Assembly (NCBI RefSeq): GCF_003626635.1 | Contig: NZ_RAZT01000023.1 | Location: forward strand, 1 to 64,000 | Reading direction: 5' to 3' | Source: Micromonospora musae | GTDB lineage: Bacteria > Actinomycetota > Actinomycetes > Mycobacteriales > Micromonosporaceae | DNA length: 64,000 nt | Part shown: piece after piece, positions 28,241 through 36,963 of the stretch | Layout of the letters: the number at the start of each line of letters is the position of its first letter | How positions within the stretch are numbered: position 1 is the first letter of the stretch | The notes under the pieces: model-generated | Told to the model about the DNA's origin: nothing | Databases searched by the model: none | Seen by the model: the letters and a program-made list of their open reading frames with translations, nothing else | Made by a program: the position numbers and the translations under genes

Positions 28241-29484
28241 GCGTCGCGCCACAGACCAGCGGCGAGGCCGACGGGCGTACCGGACTGCGGGTCACGTACG
28301 GCGGAGGTGTCTACCCCGCGGAGGAGATCGCCCGGGGCGCGGCGTACGAGTTGTTCAGCGCCGACGAGGTGCCGGGGTTCGAGTGGGCGCCCCGACCCGG
28401 CACGGCCCTGCCCTGGCGCCGGTTCGTACACGTCACCGAGGTGGCCGCGGTGCACGGCGGGAACGAGCCGCCGGAGGAGCCGGAGCCGGCGCTCATGATG
28501 CCGGCGCACCGGGAGCGGGGCTGGGCGTACGTGCACCAGCTCAGTCAGCGGCCGGACGCCGCCGGCGACCCGGTGCTCGGCGTGGTGCGCGGGTCGGCGA
28601 CCCTCCGGCGGGGCACCCGGATGGTGAAGATGCTCTCCGCCCGGCAGCTCGCCGGGTACGTGCGCGGGTGGCTGCCGCACGGCTTCTGCTACCGGGAACA
28701 CGACGTGGCGCACCTGCGTACGCCCGCCACGGCGTCACTGCTGCGCACCGACGGCGACGCGGACCGGGACGGGGTGGAGGTGGCGTACGCGCTGCGCTGG
28801 CGGGCCTCCGACCCGGGCGACTACGACGTCCCGGTGGGCGAGGCGCACCGCGGGCTGACCACGCTGCCGCCACGGGACCGGCTGGGTCCTCCGGTGCTCG
28901 GCACCGGTTTCGTGCCCAGCAACAGCCAGCTGATCCCCGAGTTCGTCACCCGGGACTTCGCCGACCTGCCGATGCCGGCGAACGCCAGCCTGCTCGCCTA
29001 CCCGACGGAGGGCGTCGAGGTGGTGTTGTACACCTACCAGGCGGAGCAGCGCGGCTGGCTGCGGATGGTCGGGCCACAGTGGCGGCACCTGCTCGCCGCG
29101 GTGCCGGGGATCTCCCCCGACCAGGAGTACCTGCCCGTCGGTGAGGCTCCCCGCTCCACCCACCTGGTCGGGGCGTACGGCGGGAACGAGTACGAGGCCG
29201 TCGCCGACCTGCCCGGCGGGTTCCGGGTGCTGGCGATGACCCGGGCGGCCCGCTACCCGGTCGAGGCGGCGGCCCGCCGACTGCGGATCGGTCAGTGGCG
29301 GGGCGTGCCCTGCGTCGTGCTGCGGGAGGAGGCGGGCTGGCTGCGGCTGCGCCTGCGCCGGCCGGATCCGGACGCGGTGGCCAGCACCGGGGCACAGTGC
29401 CACGACCGGGGCGTGTACGAGGTCTGGGCACCGGGCCCGGAGGTGACGGACGTCCAGGTGGTGGACTTCCCGTACCACCTCTGA
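28237..29484 (+). CDS. conserved hypothetical protein (415 aa)
   Basis: A 415-aa cytoplasmic protein I do not recognise. It starts at ATG 28237, overlapping the small ORF by 4 nt. There are no membrane segments or signal peptide. Two internally similar elements (AVHGGNEPPEE near residue 72 and VGAYGGNEYEAVADL near residue 313), plus alternating Tyr/Trp-rich strands such as VVLYTYQAEQRGWLRMVG and WLRLRLRRPD, suggest a repeated beta-rich fold. The longer frame from 28006 runs through the divergent promoter and is not used. It may act with the small ORF. Confidence 0.75.
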   Translation: MSVAPQTSGEADGRTGLRVTYGGGVYPAEEIARGAAYELFSADEVPGFEWAPRPGTALPWRRFVHVTEVAAVHGGNEPPEEPEPALMMPAHRERGWAYVHQLSQRPDAAGDPVLGVVRGSATLRRGTRMVKMLSARQLAGYVRGWLPHGFCYREHDVAHLRTPATASLLRTDGDADRDGVEVAYALRWRASDPGDYDVPVGEAHRGLTTLPPRDRLGPPVLGTGFVPSNSQLIPEFVTRDFADLPMPANASLLAYPTEGVEVVLYTYQAEQRGWLRMVGPQWRHLLAAVPGISPDQEYLPVGEAPRSTHLVGAYGGNEYEAVADLPGGFRVLAMTRAARYPVEAAARRLRIGQWRGVPCVVLREEAGWLRLRLRRPDPDAVASTGAQCHDRGVYEVWAPGPEVTDVQVVDFPYHL

Positions 29485-29610
29485 AGGGGACGAACGGGCG
29501 CACGGCCGGGCACGACGCCGGGCAGGGCGAGGCGGGCGGGGCATACCGGCGGAACGGACGGGAATGCGCCGGGCGAGGAGAGAACCCGAGCCCGACTTCA
29601 GGAGAAGAGC

Positions 29611-30462
29611 ATGCCGTTCATCACCGTGGGTACGGAGAACTCCGCGCCCATCGATCTGTACTACGAGGACCACGGCTCCGGCCAGCCGATCGTGCTGGTC
29701 CACGGCTTCCCGTTCAACGGGGCGACCTGGGAGAAACAGACCCTTCCACTGCTGAACGCCGGATACCGGGTGATCACCTACGACCGGCGCGGCTTCGGCA
29801 GCTCGGCGCAGCCGACCATGGGGTACGACTACGACACCTTCGCCGCCGACCTCGACGTCCTGCTCTCCGAGCTGGACCTACGCGACGTGATCCTGGTCGG
29901 CCACTCGATGGGCACCGGCGAGGTGACCCGCTACCTCGGCGCGTACGGCTCGCAGCGGGTGAACCGGGCGATCATGCTGGCCCCGCTGGCGCCGTTCCTG
30001 GTGCAGAGCCCCGACGACCCGCAGGGCGTCGAGAAGAGCAAGTTCGACGGCTTCCAGCAGGCGATCCTGCAGGACCGGTTCGCCTTCCTCACCCAGTTCT
30101 GCAACAACTTCTTCAACTGGGACGAGAACAAGGGGAAGCTGGTCAGCGAGGATGCGTACCGGGCGCACTGGGAGATCGGCGCGCGGGCGTCGGCGAAGGG
30201 CACCTACGACTCCGTGGACGCCTGGCTGACCGACTTCCGGGGCGACCTGCCGCAGATCGACGTTCCGGTGTTGATCGTGCAGGGCGACAAGGACAACGTG
30301 CTGCCGTACGCGGTCACCGGCCAGCGGTTGCAGCCGATGCTCGCGGGCAGCCAGCTGGTCACCCTGAAGGGCGCGCCGCACGGCATCCCGTGGACGAACG
30401 CCGACGAGGTCAACAAGGCGATCATGGACTTCATCGGCGCGCCGGCGATGAGCCGCGCCTGA
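29611..30462 (+). CDS. alpha/beta hydrolase (non-heme chloroperoxidase-like)
   Basis: A 283-aa alpha/beta-hydrolase. The oxyanion region is LVHGFPFNGATW, the nucleophile elbow is GHSMGTGEV (Ser), the acid lies in VLIVQGDKDNVLP (Asp) and the His is in GAPHGIPWTNADEVN. YDRRGFGSSAQP and the overall pattern match the cofactor-free haloperoxidase/esterase group, whose natural substrates are rarely known. AGGAG precedes the ATG at 29611. It is monocistronic, ending at a strong hairpin shared with convergent metG. Confidence 0.88.
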   Translation: MPFITVGTENSAPIDLYYEDHGSGQPIVLVHGFPFNGATWEKQTLPLLNAGYRVITYDRRGFGSSAQPTMGYDYDTFAADLDVLLSELDLRDVILVGHSMGTGEVTRYLGAYGSQRVNRAIMLAPLAPFLVQSPDDPQGVEKSKFDGFQQAILQDRFAFLTQFCNNFFNWDENKGKLVSEDAYRAHWEIGARASAKGTYDSVDAWLTDFRGDLPQIDVPVLIVQGDKDNVLPYAVTGQRLQPMLAGSQLVTLKGAPHGIPWTNADEVNKAIMDFIGAPAMSRA

Positions 30463-30533
30463 TGTCCTCCGCGGCCCGCGCCCGGTGCGGGGCGCGAGCC
30501 GGACACGATCGGCCCGCCAGGCCGGTCGGGTGG

Positions 30534-30564
30534 GGTGCGGCCCGGGGATGCCCCGGGCCGCACC
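30534..30564. terminator. bidirectional terminator between hydrolase and metG
   Basis: A perfect 14-bp stem (GGTGCGGCCCGGGG at 30534-30547 with its complement at 30551-30564) has a 3-nt loop. It is flanked by a further complementary pair CCGGACAC/GTGTCCGG at 30499-30506 and 30568-30575. It sits between convergent genes. Confidence 0.8.
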
Positions 30565-30609
30565 GCCGTGTCCGGACCGGGCCCGCCGCCGGTGCGGTGG
30601 GCTCGGTCG

Positions 30610-32412
30610 TCAGGCGCCGAGCCGGGCCAGCTCCTCGTCGACGATGGACGGGTCGAGCTTGCGGAAGACCGGCTTCGGCGCCGCGAGGGGCCGCCCCACC
30701 GTCAGCGCTACGGACTCCCAGCGCGTGCCCTGCGTGTAGTCGCCGGTGAGCACCGGGTACGCCGGCCCGCCGTCGAGGTCCTCCACCTCGGTGATCTGCG
30801 GCATCGGCGCGTGCACGCCGGTGCCGCCGAGCAGCTCGTGCACCTTCTGTGCCGAGTGCGGCAGGAACGGGGTGAGCAGCGTGTTGGCGTCGCTGACCAC
30901 CTGGAGGGCGACGTGCAGGATGGTGCCCATCCGCGGCTTGTCGGCCTCGTCCTTGAGCTTCCACGGGGCCTGGTCGGAGAGGTACTTGTTCGCCTCGGCG
31001 ACCACCTTCATCGCCTCGCCGATCGCCTGCTTCTGCCGGTGCCGGCCGATAAGGTCCCCGACCACCGCGAAGCCGGCCCGGGCGGTGGCGAGCAGCGCCT
31101 CGTCGGCCTCGGTGAGGCCGGCCGGGTCGACCGGCGGGACCGCGCCGAAGTTCTTCGCCGCCATCGAGATGGAGCGGTTGACCAGGTTGCCCCAGCCGGC
31201 GACCAGCTCGTCGTTGTTGCGGCGGAGGAACTCCGCCCAGGTGAAGTCGGTGTCGTTGCTCTCCGGGCCGGCGGCCGCGATGAAGTAGCGCAGCGCGTCG
31301 GCGTCGTAGCGCTCCAGGAAGTCGCGGACGTAGATGACCACCCGGCGGGACGAGGAGAACTTGCGCCCCTCCATCGTCAGGTACTCGCTGGAGACCACCT
31401 CGGTGGGGAGGTTGAGCCGCCCGAGCTCGCCCGGCTCGCCGTCGCGCGCCCCCTCGCCCGAGTAGCCGGCGAGGAGCGCGGGCCAGATCACCGAGTGGAA
31501 GACGATGTTGTCCTTGCCCATGAAGTAGTACGTCCGGGCGTCCTTGCCCTCCCCGTCGGTGGACCACCAGCGGCGCCACGCCTCGGGGTCGCCGGAGCGG
31601 CGGGCCCACTCGATGGAGGCGGAGAGGTAACCGATGACCGCGTCGAACCAGACGTAGATCCGCTTGTCGGACCGGTCACGCCAGCCGTCGAGCGGGATCG
31701 GCACGCCCCACTCGAGGTCCCGGGTGATGGCGCGGGGCTGGAGGTCGTCGAGGAGGTTCTTCGAGAACCGCAGCACGTTGGGGCGCCACCCCTCGCGGGC
31801 GTCCAGCCACTGCCGGAGCACGTCCGCGAGGGCGGGCAGGTCCAGGAAGAAGTGCTCGGTCTCGACGAACTCCGGCGTCTCCCCGTTGATCTTCGACTTC
31901 GGGTTGATCAGGTCGATCGGGTCGAGCTGGTTGCCGCAGTTGTCGCACTGGTCGCCGCGGGCGCTGTCGTAGCCGCAGATGGGGCAGGTGCCCTCGATGT
32001 AGCGGTCGGGCAGCGTCCGGCCGGTGGACGGGGAGATGGCTCCCATCGTGGTCTTCGGGACGATGTAGCCGTTGCGGTACATCCCCTCGAAGAGCTCCTG
32101 CACCACCGCGTAGTGGTTGCGGGTGGTGGTGCGGGTGAACAGGTCGTACGAGAGCCCCAGGCCGTGCAGGTCCTCGACGATCACCCGGTTGTAGCGGTCG
32201 GCCAGCTCGCGCGGGGTGACCCCCTCGGCGTCGGCCTGCACCTGGATCGGCGTGCCGTGCTCATCCGTGCCGGAGACCATGAGCACGTCGTGACCGGCCA
32301 TCCGCATGTACCGGCTGAAGACGTCGGAGGGAACGCCGAAACCGGAGACGTGGCCAATGTGGCGCGGGCCGTTGGCGTACGGCCAGGCAACCGCCGCGAG
32401 AACGTGACTCAT
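30610..32412 (-). CDS. metG: methionyl-tRNA synthetase
   Basis: A 600-aa class I synthetase charging tRNA-Met. HIGH is exact at residues 18-21 (PRHIGHVSG). The zinc knuckle has four cysteines in CPICGYDSARGDQCDNC, and the KMSKS equivalent is KFSSSR. The anticodon-binding helical domain contains WGNLVNRSISMAAKNFG. No C-terminal tRNA-binding (EMAP-like) domain is present. The ATG at 32412 gives the family N-terminus; extension to 33360 is spurious. A TAGGCT box lies 8 nt upstream. Confidence 0.97.
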   Translation of the reverse strand: MSHVLAAVAWPYANGPRHIGHVSGFGVPSDVFSRYMRMAGHDVLMVSGTDEHGTPIQVQADAEGVTPRELADRYNRVIVEDLHGLGLSYDLFTRTTTRNHYAVVQELFEGMYRNGYIVPKTTMGAISPSTGRTLPDRYIEGTCPICGYDSARGDQCDNCGNQLDPIDLINPKSKINGETPEFVETEHFFLDLPALADVLRQWLDAREGWRPNVLRFSKNLLDDLQPRAITRDLEWGVPIPLDGWRDRSDKRIYVWFDAVIGYLSASIEWARRSGDPEAWRRWWSTDGEGKDARTYYFMGKDNIVFHSVIWPALLAGYSGEGARDGEPGELGRLNLPTEVVSSEYLTMEGRKFSSSRRVVIYVRDFLERYDADALRYFIAAAGPESNDTDFTWAEFLRRNNDELVAGWGNLVNRSISMAAKNFGAVPPVDPAGLTEADEALLATARAGFAVVGDLIGRHRQKQAIGEAMKVVAEANKYLSDQAPWKLKDEADKPRMGTILHVALQVVSDANTLLTPFLPHSAQKVHELLGGTGVHAPMPQITEVEDLDGGPAYPVLTGDYTQGTRWESVALTVGRPLAAPKPVFRKLDPSIVDEELARLGA

Positions 32413-32420
32413 GACCAGCA

Positions 32421-32426
32421 AGCCTA
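32421..32426 (-). promoter_or_regulatory. leaderless -10 box (TAGGCT) of metG
   Basis: TAGGCT on the minus strand precedes the metG ATG by 8 nt with no ribosome-binding site; no T-box leader is possible in this space. Confidence 0.5.
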
Positions 32427-32573
32427 ATGACCCGTGCCGGGCAGCTGCGAACCAATACGGGTGCCCGGCACGTCGTCCGGGTCGGCGGACCGGCCAGACC
32501 CCCTCGACCGATGGTCCGATTTGTCGCCGACACGCGCTTTTGCTGCCGGATCGGGGCACCGGACGGGTGTGCA

Positions 32574-33824
32574 ATGAACGTCGTGGCTGGTCGACGAGCG
32601 CAGCGCGAACCGGACGAACGCCCTTCGCGGGCGGCGCTCGCCGACGGGCTGGACGTCCCCGCCGGTGACGGCCGGCCCCGGCCGGACGGCGAGGGGGAGA
32701 TCTCCCCGGACGACGAGGCCCCGGGCGACGGGCCACCGCCACCCCGGCCGGTACGCGGGCCCGGGGTGGCCCCGCAGCCCCGGCCGGTGCCCGGCGACGA
32801 CGCCACACCGGCGGTCGCCGTCGGGGACGAGCCCCGGTCGTCAGGAGCCGGACCGGCGACGCCGGCCGGGCGCGAGCGGGACCGGCCGCCGCGGACCGGT
32901 CCGGTGCCCGCGCCGGCCCGCAGCCGCCGCAGCCGGAGCAGGACCGCCAGGGAGCCGGAGGGAACCGACGGTGGGCCGCCCCCGCAGCCGGCGGGGGAGC
33001 GCCCGGGCCGGGCCGCCGCGCCACGACAGGGCGGCGAGTCCGCGCCGGAGCAGGAGGCTGACGGGCCCGAGCCCGCCGTCGCCGTCGAGGCGACGACCGG
33101 AGCGCCGGTGGACGCCCTGCCCAGCCGGGTGCCCGTACGTCAGCCGAAGCGCTGGCGCCGCCTGGTTCGCGGCACCGACGGCGACCCGGCGGAGGACGAC
33201 CCGACGTTCTGGCCACCGATCGAGGAGGTGCACTGGGACGGCACCCCGATCCGGGCGGAGCCGGAGCGCGAACGGGACCGACCGGCTCGGGAGGCCACCC
33301 GCCGCCGGCGGCGCTCCCGCCGGAACCATCCGCCCGACCCGCTACCGGGGCTCGCCGCACTGTTGGCGCTGAGCCTGGTCGCGGCGTTCTTCGCCTGGGT
33401 GAGCGCCGGGCCGCTCTGGGTCGCGGTGGGTCACGCCACGCGCGGCACGTCGGTGATCACGGAGTGCGCCGGCAGCGGCTTGGCGCAGCGCTGCCGGGGC
33501 ATCTTCACCGCCGAGGACCGGCGGTTCGTCGCGCACGGAGTGCGGGTCAGCGGGGTACCGGCCGACCGGGCCGAGACGGGTAGGGCACTGCCGGCCCGGA
33601 TGACCGGTCCGGACGGTGGGACGGCGTACGCCGACACCGGCGGAGCGGCCCAGCACCTGCGCTGGCTGCTCGGCCTGCTGGCGGTGGCGGCCTGCGCCGC
33701 CGGGATCGCCCGCTGGACCGGCGCCACCCGGCTGAAGGGGCAGCGGGCCCGGCGCTGGGCGACAGCCGTCGCGTTCGCCGGTCCGGCGCTGATCACGGTC
33801 GGCTTCCTGGTGGCGGCCTGGTGA
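32574..33824 (+). CDS. Pro/Arg-rich membrane protein of unknown function
   Basis: A 416-aa protein. Residues 1 to about 255 are disordered and rich in Pro, Arg, Glu and Gly. Three hydrophobic stretches follow: LAALLALSLVAAFFAWVSAG, LLGLLAVAACAAGIA and AVAFAGPALITVGFLVAAW. Between the first two lies a probable extracytoplasmic segment with a Cys pair (ITECAGSGLAQRCRGIF). I know no family. ATG 32574 is chosen with a weak purine-rich site; in-frame upstream codons to 32427 lie in the metG promoter. Cytoplasmic disordered tails of this type often bind DNA or RNA or act as spacers (inference). Confidence 0.65.
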   Translation: MNVVAGRRAQREPDERPSRAALADGLDVPAGDGRPRPDGEGEISPDDEAPGDGPPPPRPVRGPGVAPQPRPVPGDDATPAVAVGDEPRSSGAGPATPAGRERDRPPRTGPVPAPARSRRSRSRTAREPEGTDGGPPPQPAGERPGRAAAPRQGGESAPEQEADGPEPAVAVEATTGAPVDALPSRVPVRQPKRWRRLVRGTDGDPAEDDPTFWPPIEEVHWDGTPIRAEPERERDRPAREATRRRRRSRRNHPPDPLPGLAALLALSLVAAFFAWVSAGPLWVAVGHATRGTSVITECAGSGLAQRCRGIFTAEDRRFVAHGVRVSGVPADRAETGRALPARMTGPDGGTAYADTGGAAQHLRWLLGLLAVAACAAGIARWTGATRLKGQRARRWATAVAFAGPALITVGFLVAAW

Positions 33825-33890
33825 CCGGCCCCGCCCTGGACAGCCCGCGCCCGGATCATCGCCCGGCCGGGGCCGGCGCGCCCTGCCCGC

Positions 33891-34730
33891 TCAGCGGTGC
33901 ACGACGCCGTAGACGTCCCGGCGGCGCAGCCCGTACGCGGTGGCCACGTCGCTGATCGCGTCGCGCCGGGAGAGCCCGGCCGCCTCCCGGTCGGCGACGG
34001 CGGCGCGCAGCGTGTCGTCGTCGGGGCGCTCGGCGGCCGTCTCGGGCGCCCCGGCCACCACCAGCGTGATCTCGCCGCGCGGCTCCCCCTCGGCCGCCCA
34101 GCGGGCCAGCTCGCCGAGGGGGCGGCGCAGCACCTCCTCGTACGTCTTGGTCAGCTCGCGGCAGAGCGCGGCGGGCCGGTCCGCGCCGAACGCCTCGGCC
34201 AGGTCGGCCAGCGAGCTGGTCACCCGGTGCGGGGCCTCGAAGAAGACCAGCGTGCGCTCCTCGGCGGCGAGCGCCCGCAGGCGGGAGCGGCGCGCGCCGG
34301 GCGTGCGGGGCAGGAATCCCTCGAAGCAGAACCGGTCGCAGGGCAGCCCGGAGAGGGCGAGGGCGGTGGTGACCGCGCTCGGCCCCGGCGCGGCGGTGAC
34401 CGGCGCACCGACGTCCAGCGCCGCGCGGACCAGGCGGTAGCCGGGGTCGGAGACGCTCGGCATGCCGCCGTCGGTGACCAGGGCGACGAGGTAGCCGGCC
34501 TGGATCACCTCGACCAGTTCGGGGGTGCGCCGCTCCTCGTTGCCCTCGAAGTAGGAGACGATTCGGCCCGGGATGGTGATGTCGAGGTCGCGGGCCAGCC
34601 GGGTGAGGCGGCGGGTGTCCTCCGCGGCCACCACGTCGGCGGTGGAGAGCACCTCACGGAACCGGGCGGAGGCGTCCGCCGGGTTGCCGAGCGGCGCGCC
34701 CAGCAGTACAAGGCGTCCAACATCCGACAT
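33891..34730 (-). CDS. rsmI: 16S rRNA 2'-O-ribose C1402 methyltransferase
   Basis: A 279-aa SAM-dependent tetrapyrrole-methylase-fold enzyme that methylates C1402 of 16S rRNA. Motifs: LVLLGAPLGNPADASARF (family TPIGN position), VAAEDTRRLTRL, VTDGGMPSVSDPGYRLVR, AAPGPSAVTTALALSGLP and FFEAPHRVTSSLADL. The ATG at 34730 has a weak GGGTGA just upstream; extension to 35957 is spurious. It diverges from the mannosyltransferase gene. Confidence 0.94.
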   Translation of the reverse strand: MSDVGRLVLLGAPLGNPADASARFREVLSTADVVAAEDTRRLTRLARDLDITIPGRIVSYFEGNEERRTPELVEVIQAGYLVALVTDGGMPSVSDPGYRLVRAALDVGAPVTAAPGPSAVTTALALSGLPCDRFCFEGFLPRTPGARRSRLRALAAEERTLVFFEAPHRVTSSLADLAEAFGADRPAALCRELTKTYEEVLRRPLGELARWAAEGEPRGEITLVVAGAPETAAERPDDDTLRAAVADREAAGLSRRDAISDVATAYGLRRRDVYGVVHR

Positions 34731-34814
34731 TTCACCCACGGGCTCTGCCGCTCCTCGATCGACGGTGGTGGCGGGGATCGGGGACGACTGACGCCACCGG
34801 CCACCACCGCAGCC

Positions 34815-34820
34815 TACGAT
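34815..34820 (+). promoter_or_regulatory. leaderless -10 box (TACGAT) of the PMT gene
   Basis: TACGAT ends 6 nt before the GTG at 34827; no ribosome-binding site is visible. Confidence 0.6.
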
Positions 34821-34826
34821 CGCCGG

Positions 34827-36509
34827 GTGACGAGTGCGTCGACAGCACAGAGCGCGAGCGCTACCCGGGTCGATTCGGAGCGTACGGCCGACGCCGGGCC
34901 GCACGCCGGTAGCGTGGTCCCAGGCATTGTCCGGGCCCGGCTGGCCACGGTCGAGGCCCGGTTCGACAGGTGGTCCTGGCTGGCCACCGGCGTGGTCGTG
35001 CTGATCGCCGGCATCCTGCGCTTCGTCGGCCTCTCCGGCCCGAAGGGCAAGATCTTCGACGAGACCTACTACGCCAAGGACGCGTTCGGGCTGATCTCGC
35101 GCGGCGTCGAGTGGAACTACAAGGACGGAAACGCGTCGTACGTGGTGCACCCGCCGCTGGGCAAGTGGCTCATCGGGCTCGGCGAGTGGGCGTTCGGCTA
35201 CCAGGACACGGAGAGCCGGATCTCGGTGCCGGGGCACCTCGTCACCACCGCGCCCGAGTTCGGCTGGCGCTTCTCGGCGGCGGTCGTCGGCACCCTCTCG
35301 GTGCTGCTGCTGGTGCGGATCGGACGGCGGCTGTTCCGGTCCACGGCGCTCGGCTGCGCGGCCGGTCTGCTGCTCGCCCTGGACGGCTTCCACCTGGTGC
35401 TCTCCCGCACGGCGCTGCTCGACATCTTCCTGCTCTTCTTCGTGCTGGCCGCGTTCGGCGCGCTGGTGCTGGACCGGGACGCCCGCCGGCGGCAGTGGTC
35501 GCGTGCGCTGGACGCCGGACTGGACCCCACCCGGCCCGGACGGGCCGGCCGCCCGGCGAACGGGTGGCGCGGCTGGCCGTGGTGGCGGCTCGCCGCGGCG
35601 GTGCTCTTCGCCGGTGCCTGCGGGGTGAAGTGGAGCGCGCTCTACTTCCTGCCGGCCTTCGTGCTGCTGGTGCTCGTCTGGGAGGCCGGCGTCCGGCGGT
35701 CGGCGGGCGTACGCCGACCCTGGCGCAGCGCGCTCGTCGACGAGGCGCCCTGGCTGGCGCTGGCCGGCCTGCTCTTCGTCGTCACCTACCTGGCGACCTG
35801 GTCCGGTTGGCTCTTCACCGACGACGGCTACTACCGCGTGGCCGCGAACTATCCGGGCGCCCCGCTCAGCGACACCCCGGTGATCGGGCCGCTGATCAAC
35901 CTCTTCGAGTACCACAAGGCCGCGTACGGCTTCCACACCCATCTGGACGACGGGCACAAGTACCAGTCCTGGCCGTGGCAGTGGCTCTTGCTGGGCCGCC
36001 CGGTGGCGTTCTACTGGTCGGGCAACGGCCCGTGCGGGGCGGAGAACTGCGCCGCGGAGATCCTGCTGCTCGGCACCCCGCTGCTCTGGTGGTCGTTCCT
36101 TCCGGCCCTGGTGGCGACCGCCTGGCTGGGCCTGGCCCGCCGGGACTGGCGGGCGGGCGCCGTCCTGCTGATGGTCGCTGCCGGCCTGTTGCCCTGGTTC
36201 TGGTTCGCCCTGGACGGGCGGACGATGTTCTCGTTCTACACCGCTCCGGCGCTGCCGTTCATGGTGCTGGCGGTGGTGTACGTGCTCGGCGCGATCGTCT
36301 CACCGGGGACGGCGCGGGCCGGGGCGGCACGCGCGGTCGGCCCGGGCGACGCGGGACACGACCGCCGGTTGATCGGTGGCGTCGTCGCGGGCGGCTACCT
36401 GCTGCTGGTGGCGCTCTGCTTCGCGTACTTCTACCCGATCTTCGTCGGCGAGGTGATGCGGTACGCGGACTGGTCGGCCCGCATGTGGCTGGGCGGTCGC
36501 TGGATCTGA
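34827..36509 (+). CDS. dolichyl-phosphate-mannose--protein mannosyltransferase
   Basis: A 560-aa GT39 polytopic membrane enzyme that transfers mannose from polyprenyl phosphate to Ser/Thr of exported proteins. The catalytic acidic pair is in KIFDETYYAKDAF after the first membrane helix. VHPPLGKWLIGLGEW, FHLVLSRTALLDIFLLFF and the C-terminal PMT_4TMC helices (WWSFLPALVATAWLGLA, FYTAPALPFMVLAVVYVLG) match actinobacterial Pmt. The order rsmI-divergent-pmt is conserved in actinobacteria. The GTG at 34827 is set by the leaderless promoter; the frame continues to 33897 but that is antisense to rsmI. It ends at a strong hairpin. Confidence 0.93.
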   Translation: MTSASTAQSASATRVDSERTADAGPHAGSVVPGIVRARLATVEARFDRWSWLATGVVVLIAGILRFVGLSGPKGKIFDETYYAKDAFGLISRGVEWNYKDGNASYVVHPPLGKWLIGLGEWAFGYQDTESRISVPGHLVTTAPEFGWRFSAAVVGTLSVLLLVRIGRRLFRSTALGCAAGLLLALDGFHLVLSRTALLDIFLLFFVLAAFGALVLDRDARRRQWSRALDAGLDPTRPGRAGRPANGWRGWPWWRLAAAVLFAGACGVKWSALYFLPAFVLLVLVWEAGVRRSAGVRRPWRSALVDEAPWLALAGLLFVVTYLATWSGWLFTDDGYYRVAANYPGAPLSDTPVIGPLINLFEYHKAAYGFHTHLDDGHKYQSWPWQWLLLGRPVAFYWSGNGPCGAENCAAEILLLGTPLLWWSFLPALVATAWLGLARRDWRAGAVLLMVAAGLLPWFWFALDGRTMFSFYTAPALPFMVLAVVYVLGAIVSPGTARAGAARAVGPGDAGHDRRLIGGVVAGGYLLLVALCFAYFYPIFVGEVMRYADWSARMWLGGRWI

Positions 36510-36616
36510 CACTCTCGGCACCGGGTCGGTCGCGCTCGCGTCGGCCGGCCCGGCTCGCCGCGCGTCCGGTCGTACGACGGCGACCGTGTGGGGTGCGGGG
36601 CCCTGGAGACAGAGAA

Positions 36617-36664
36617 GCGCGCCCCGATCGCCTGCCACGGGGGAAGCGGGCGATTGGGGCGCGC
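36617..36664 (+). terminator. terminator hairpin after the PMT gene
   Basis: GCGCGCCCCGATCGCC (36617-36632) pairs with GGCGATTGGGGCGCGC (36649-36664) with one mismatch, about 110 nt after the PMT stop. Confidence 0.7.
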
Positions 36665-36950
36665 ACGAGAAGCTTAACCACCGCGCACCACCGGCACAAC
36701 GGGTCGACTTCGGTCAGATTTCTGACGGATACCCCTCAGGTCACCGGGACAGAACCGGCAGCTGACCGACGGTCACCGGGGCGAGGCCTCATCGCCGCCG
36801 ACGCACGCGCCGCCGGGGCGGGCCGCTTCGGGACCGCGGCGGCGCGGAGCGGTCGACGCGGCCGGATCCCGCCGAACCTCGCGGGTGGAGGGGTCGTCGG
36901 CGTACGAATCGGGCCGACGCACCCCAATGATCATCCTAAGTGGACGTCAT
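36665..36950. other. gene-free stretch between PMT and vWA genes
   Basis: I see no gene, RNA or repeat here. The proximal part is somewhat lower in GC and the distal part carries the promoter region of the following von Willebrand A gene. Confidence 0.6.
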
Positions 36951-36956
36951 TACACT
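36951..36956 (+). promoter_or_regulatory. leaderless -10 box (TACACT) of the vWA gene
   Basis: TACACT ends 7 nt before the GTG at 36964, and there is no Shine-Dalgarno; this decides the start over GTG 36940. Confidence 0.6.
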
Positions 36957-36963
36957 TCGCCCG

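Noticed and set aside
30610..33360. Very long metG frame with about 316 extra N-terminal residues
   Set aside because: The extension is low-complexity, antisense to the Pro-rich membrane protein, and the leaderless start at 32412 gives the canonical N-terminus.
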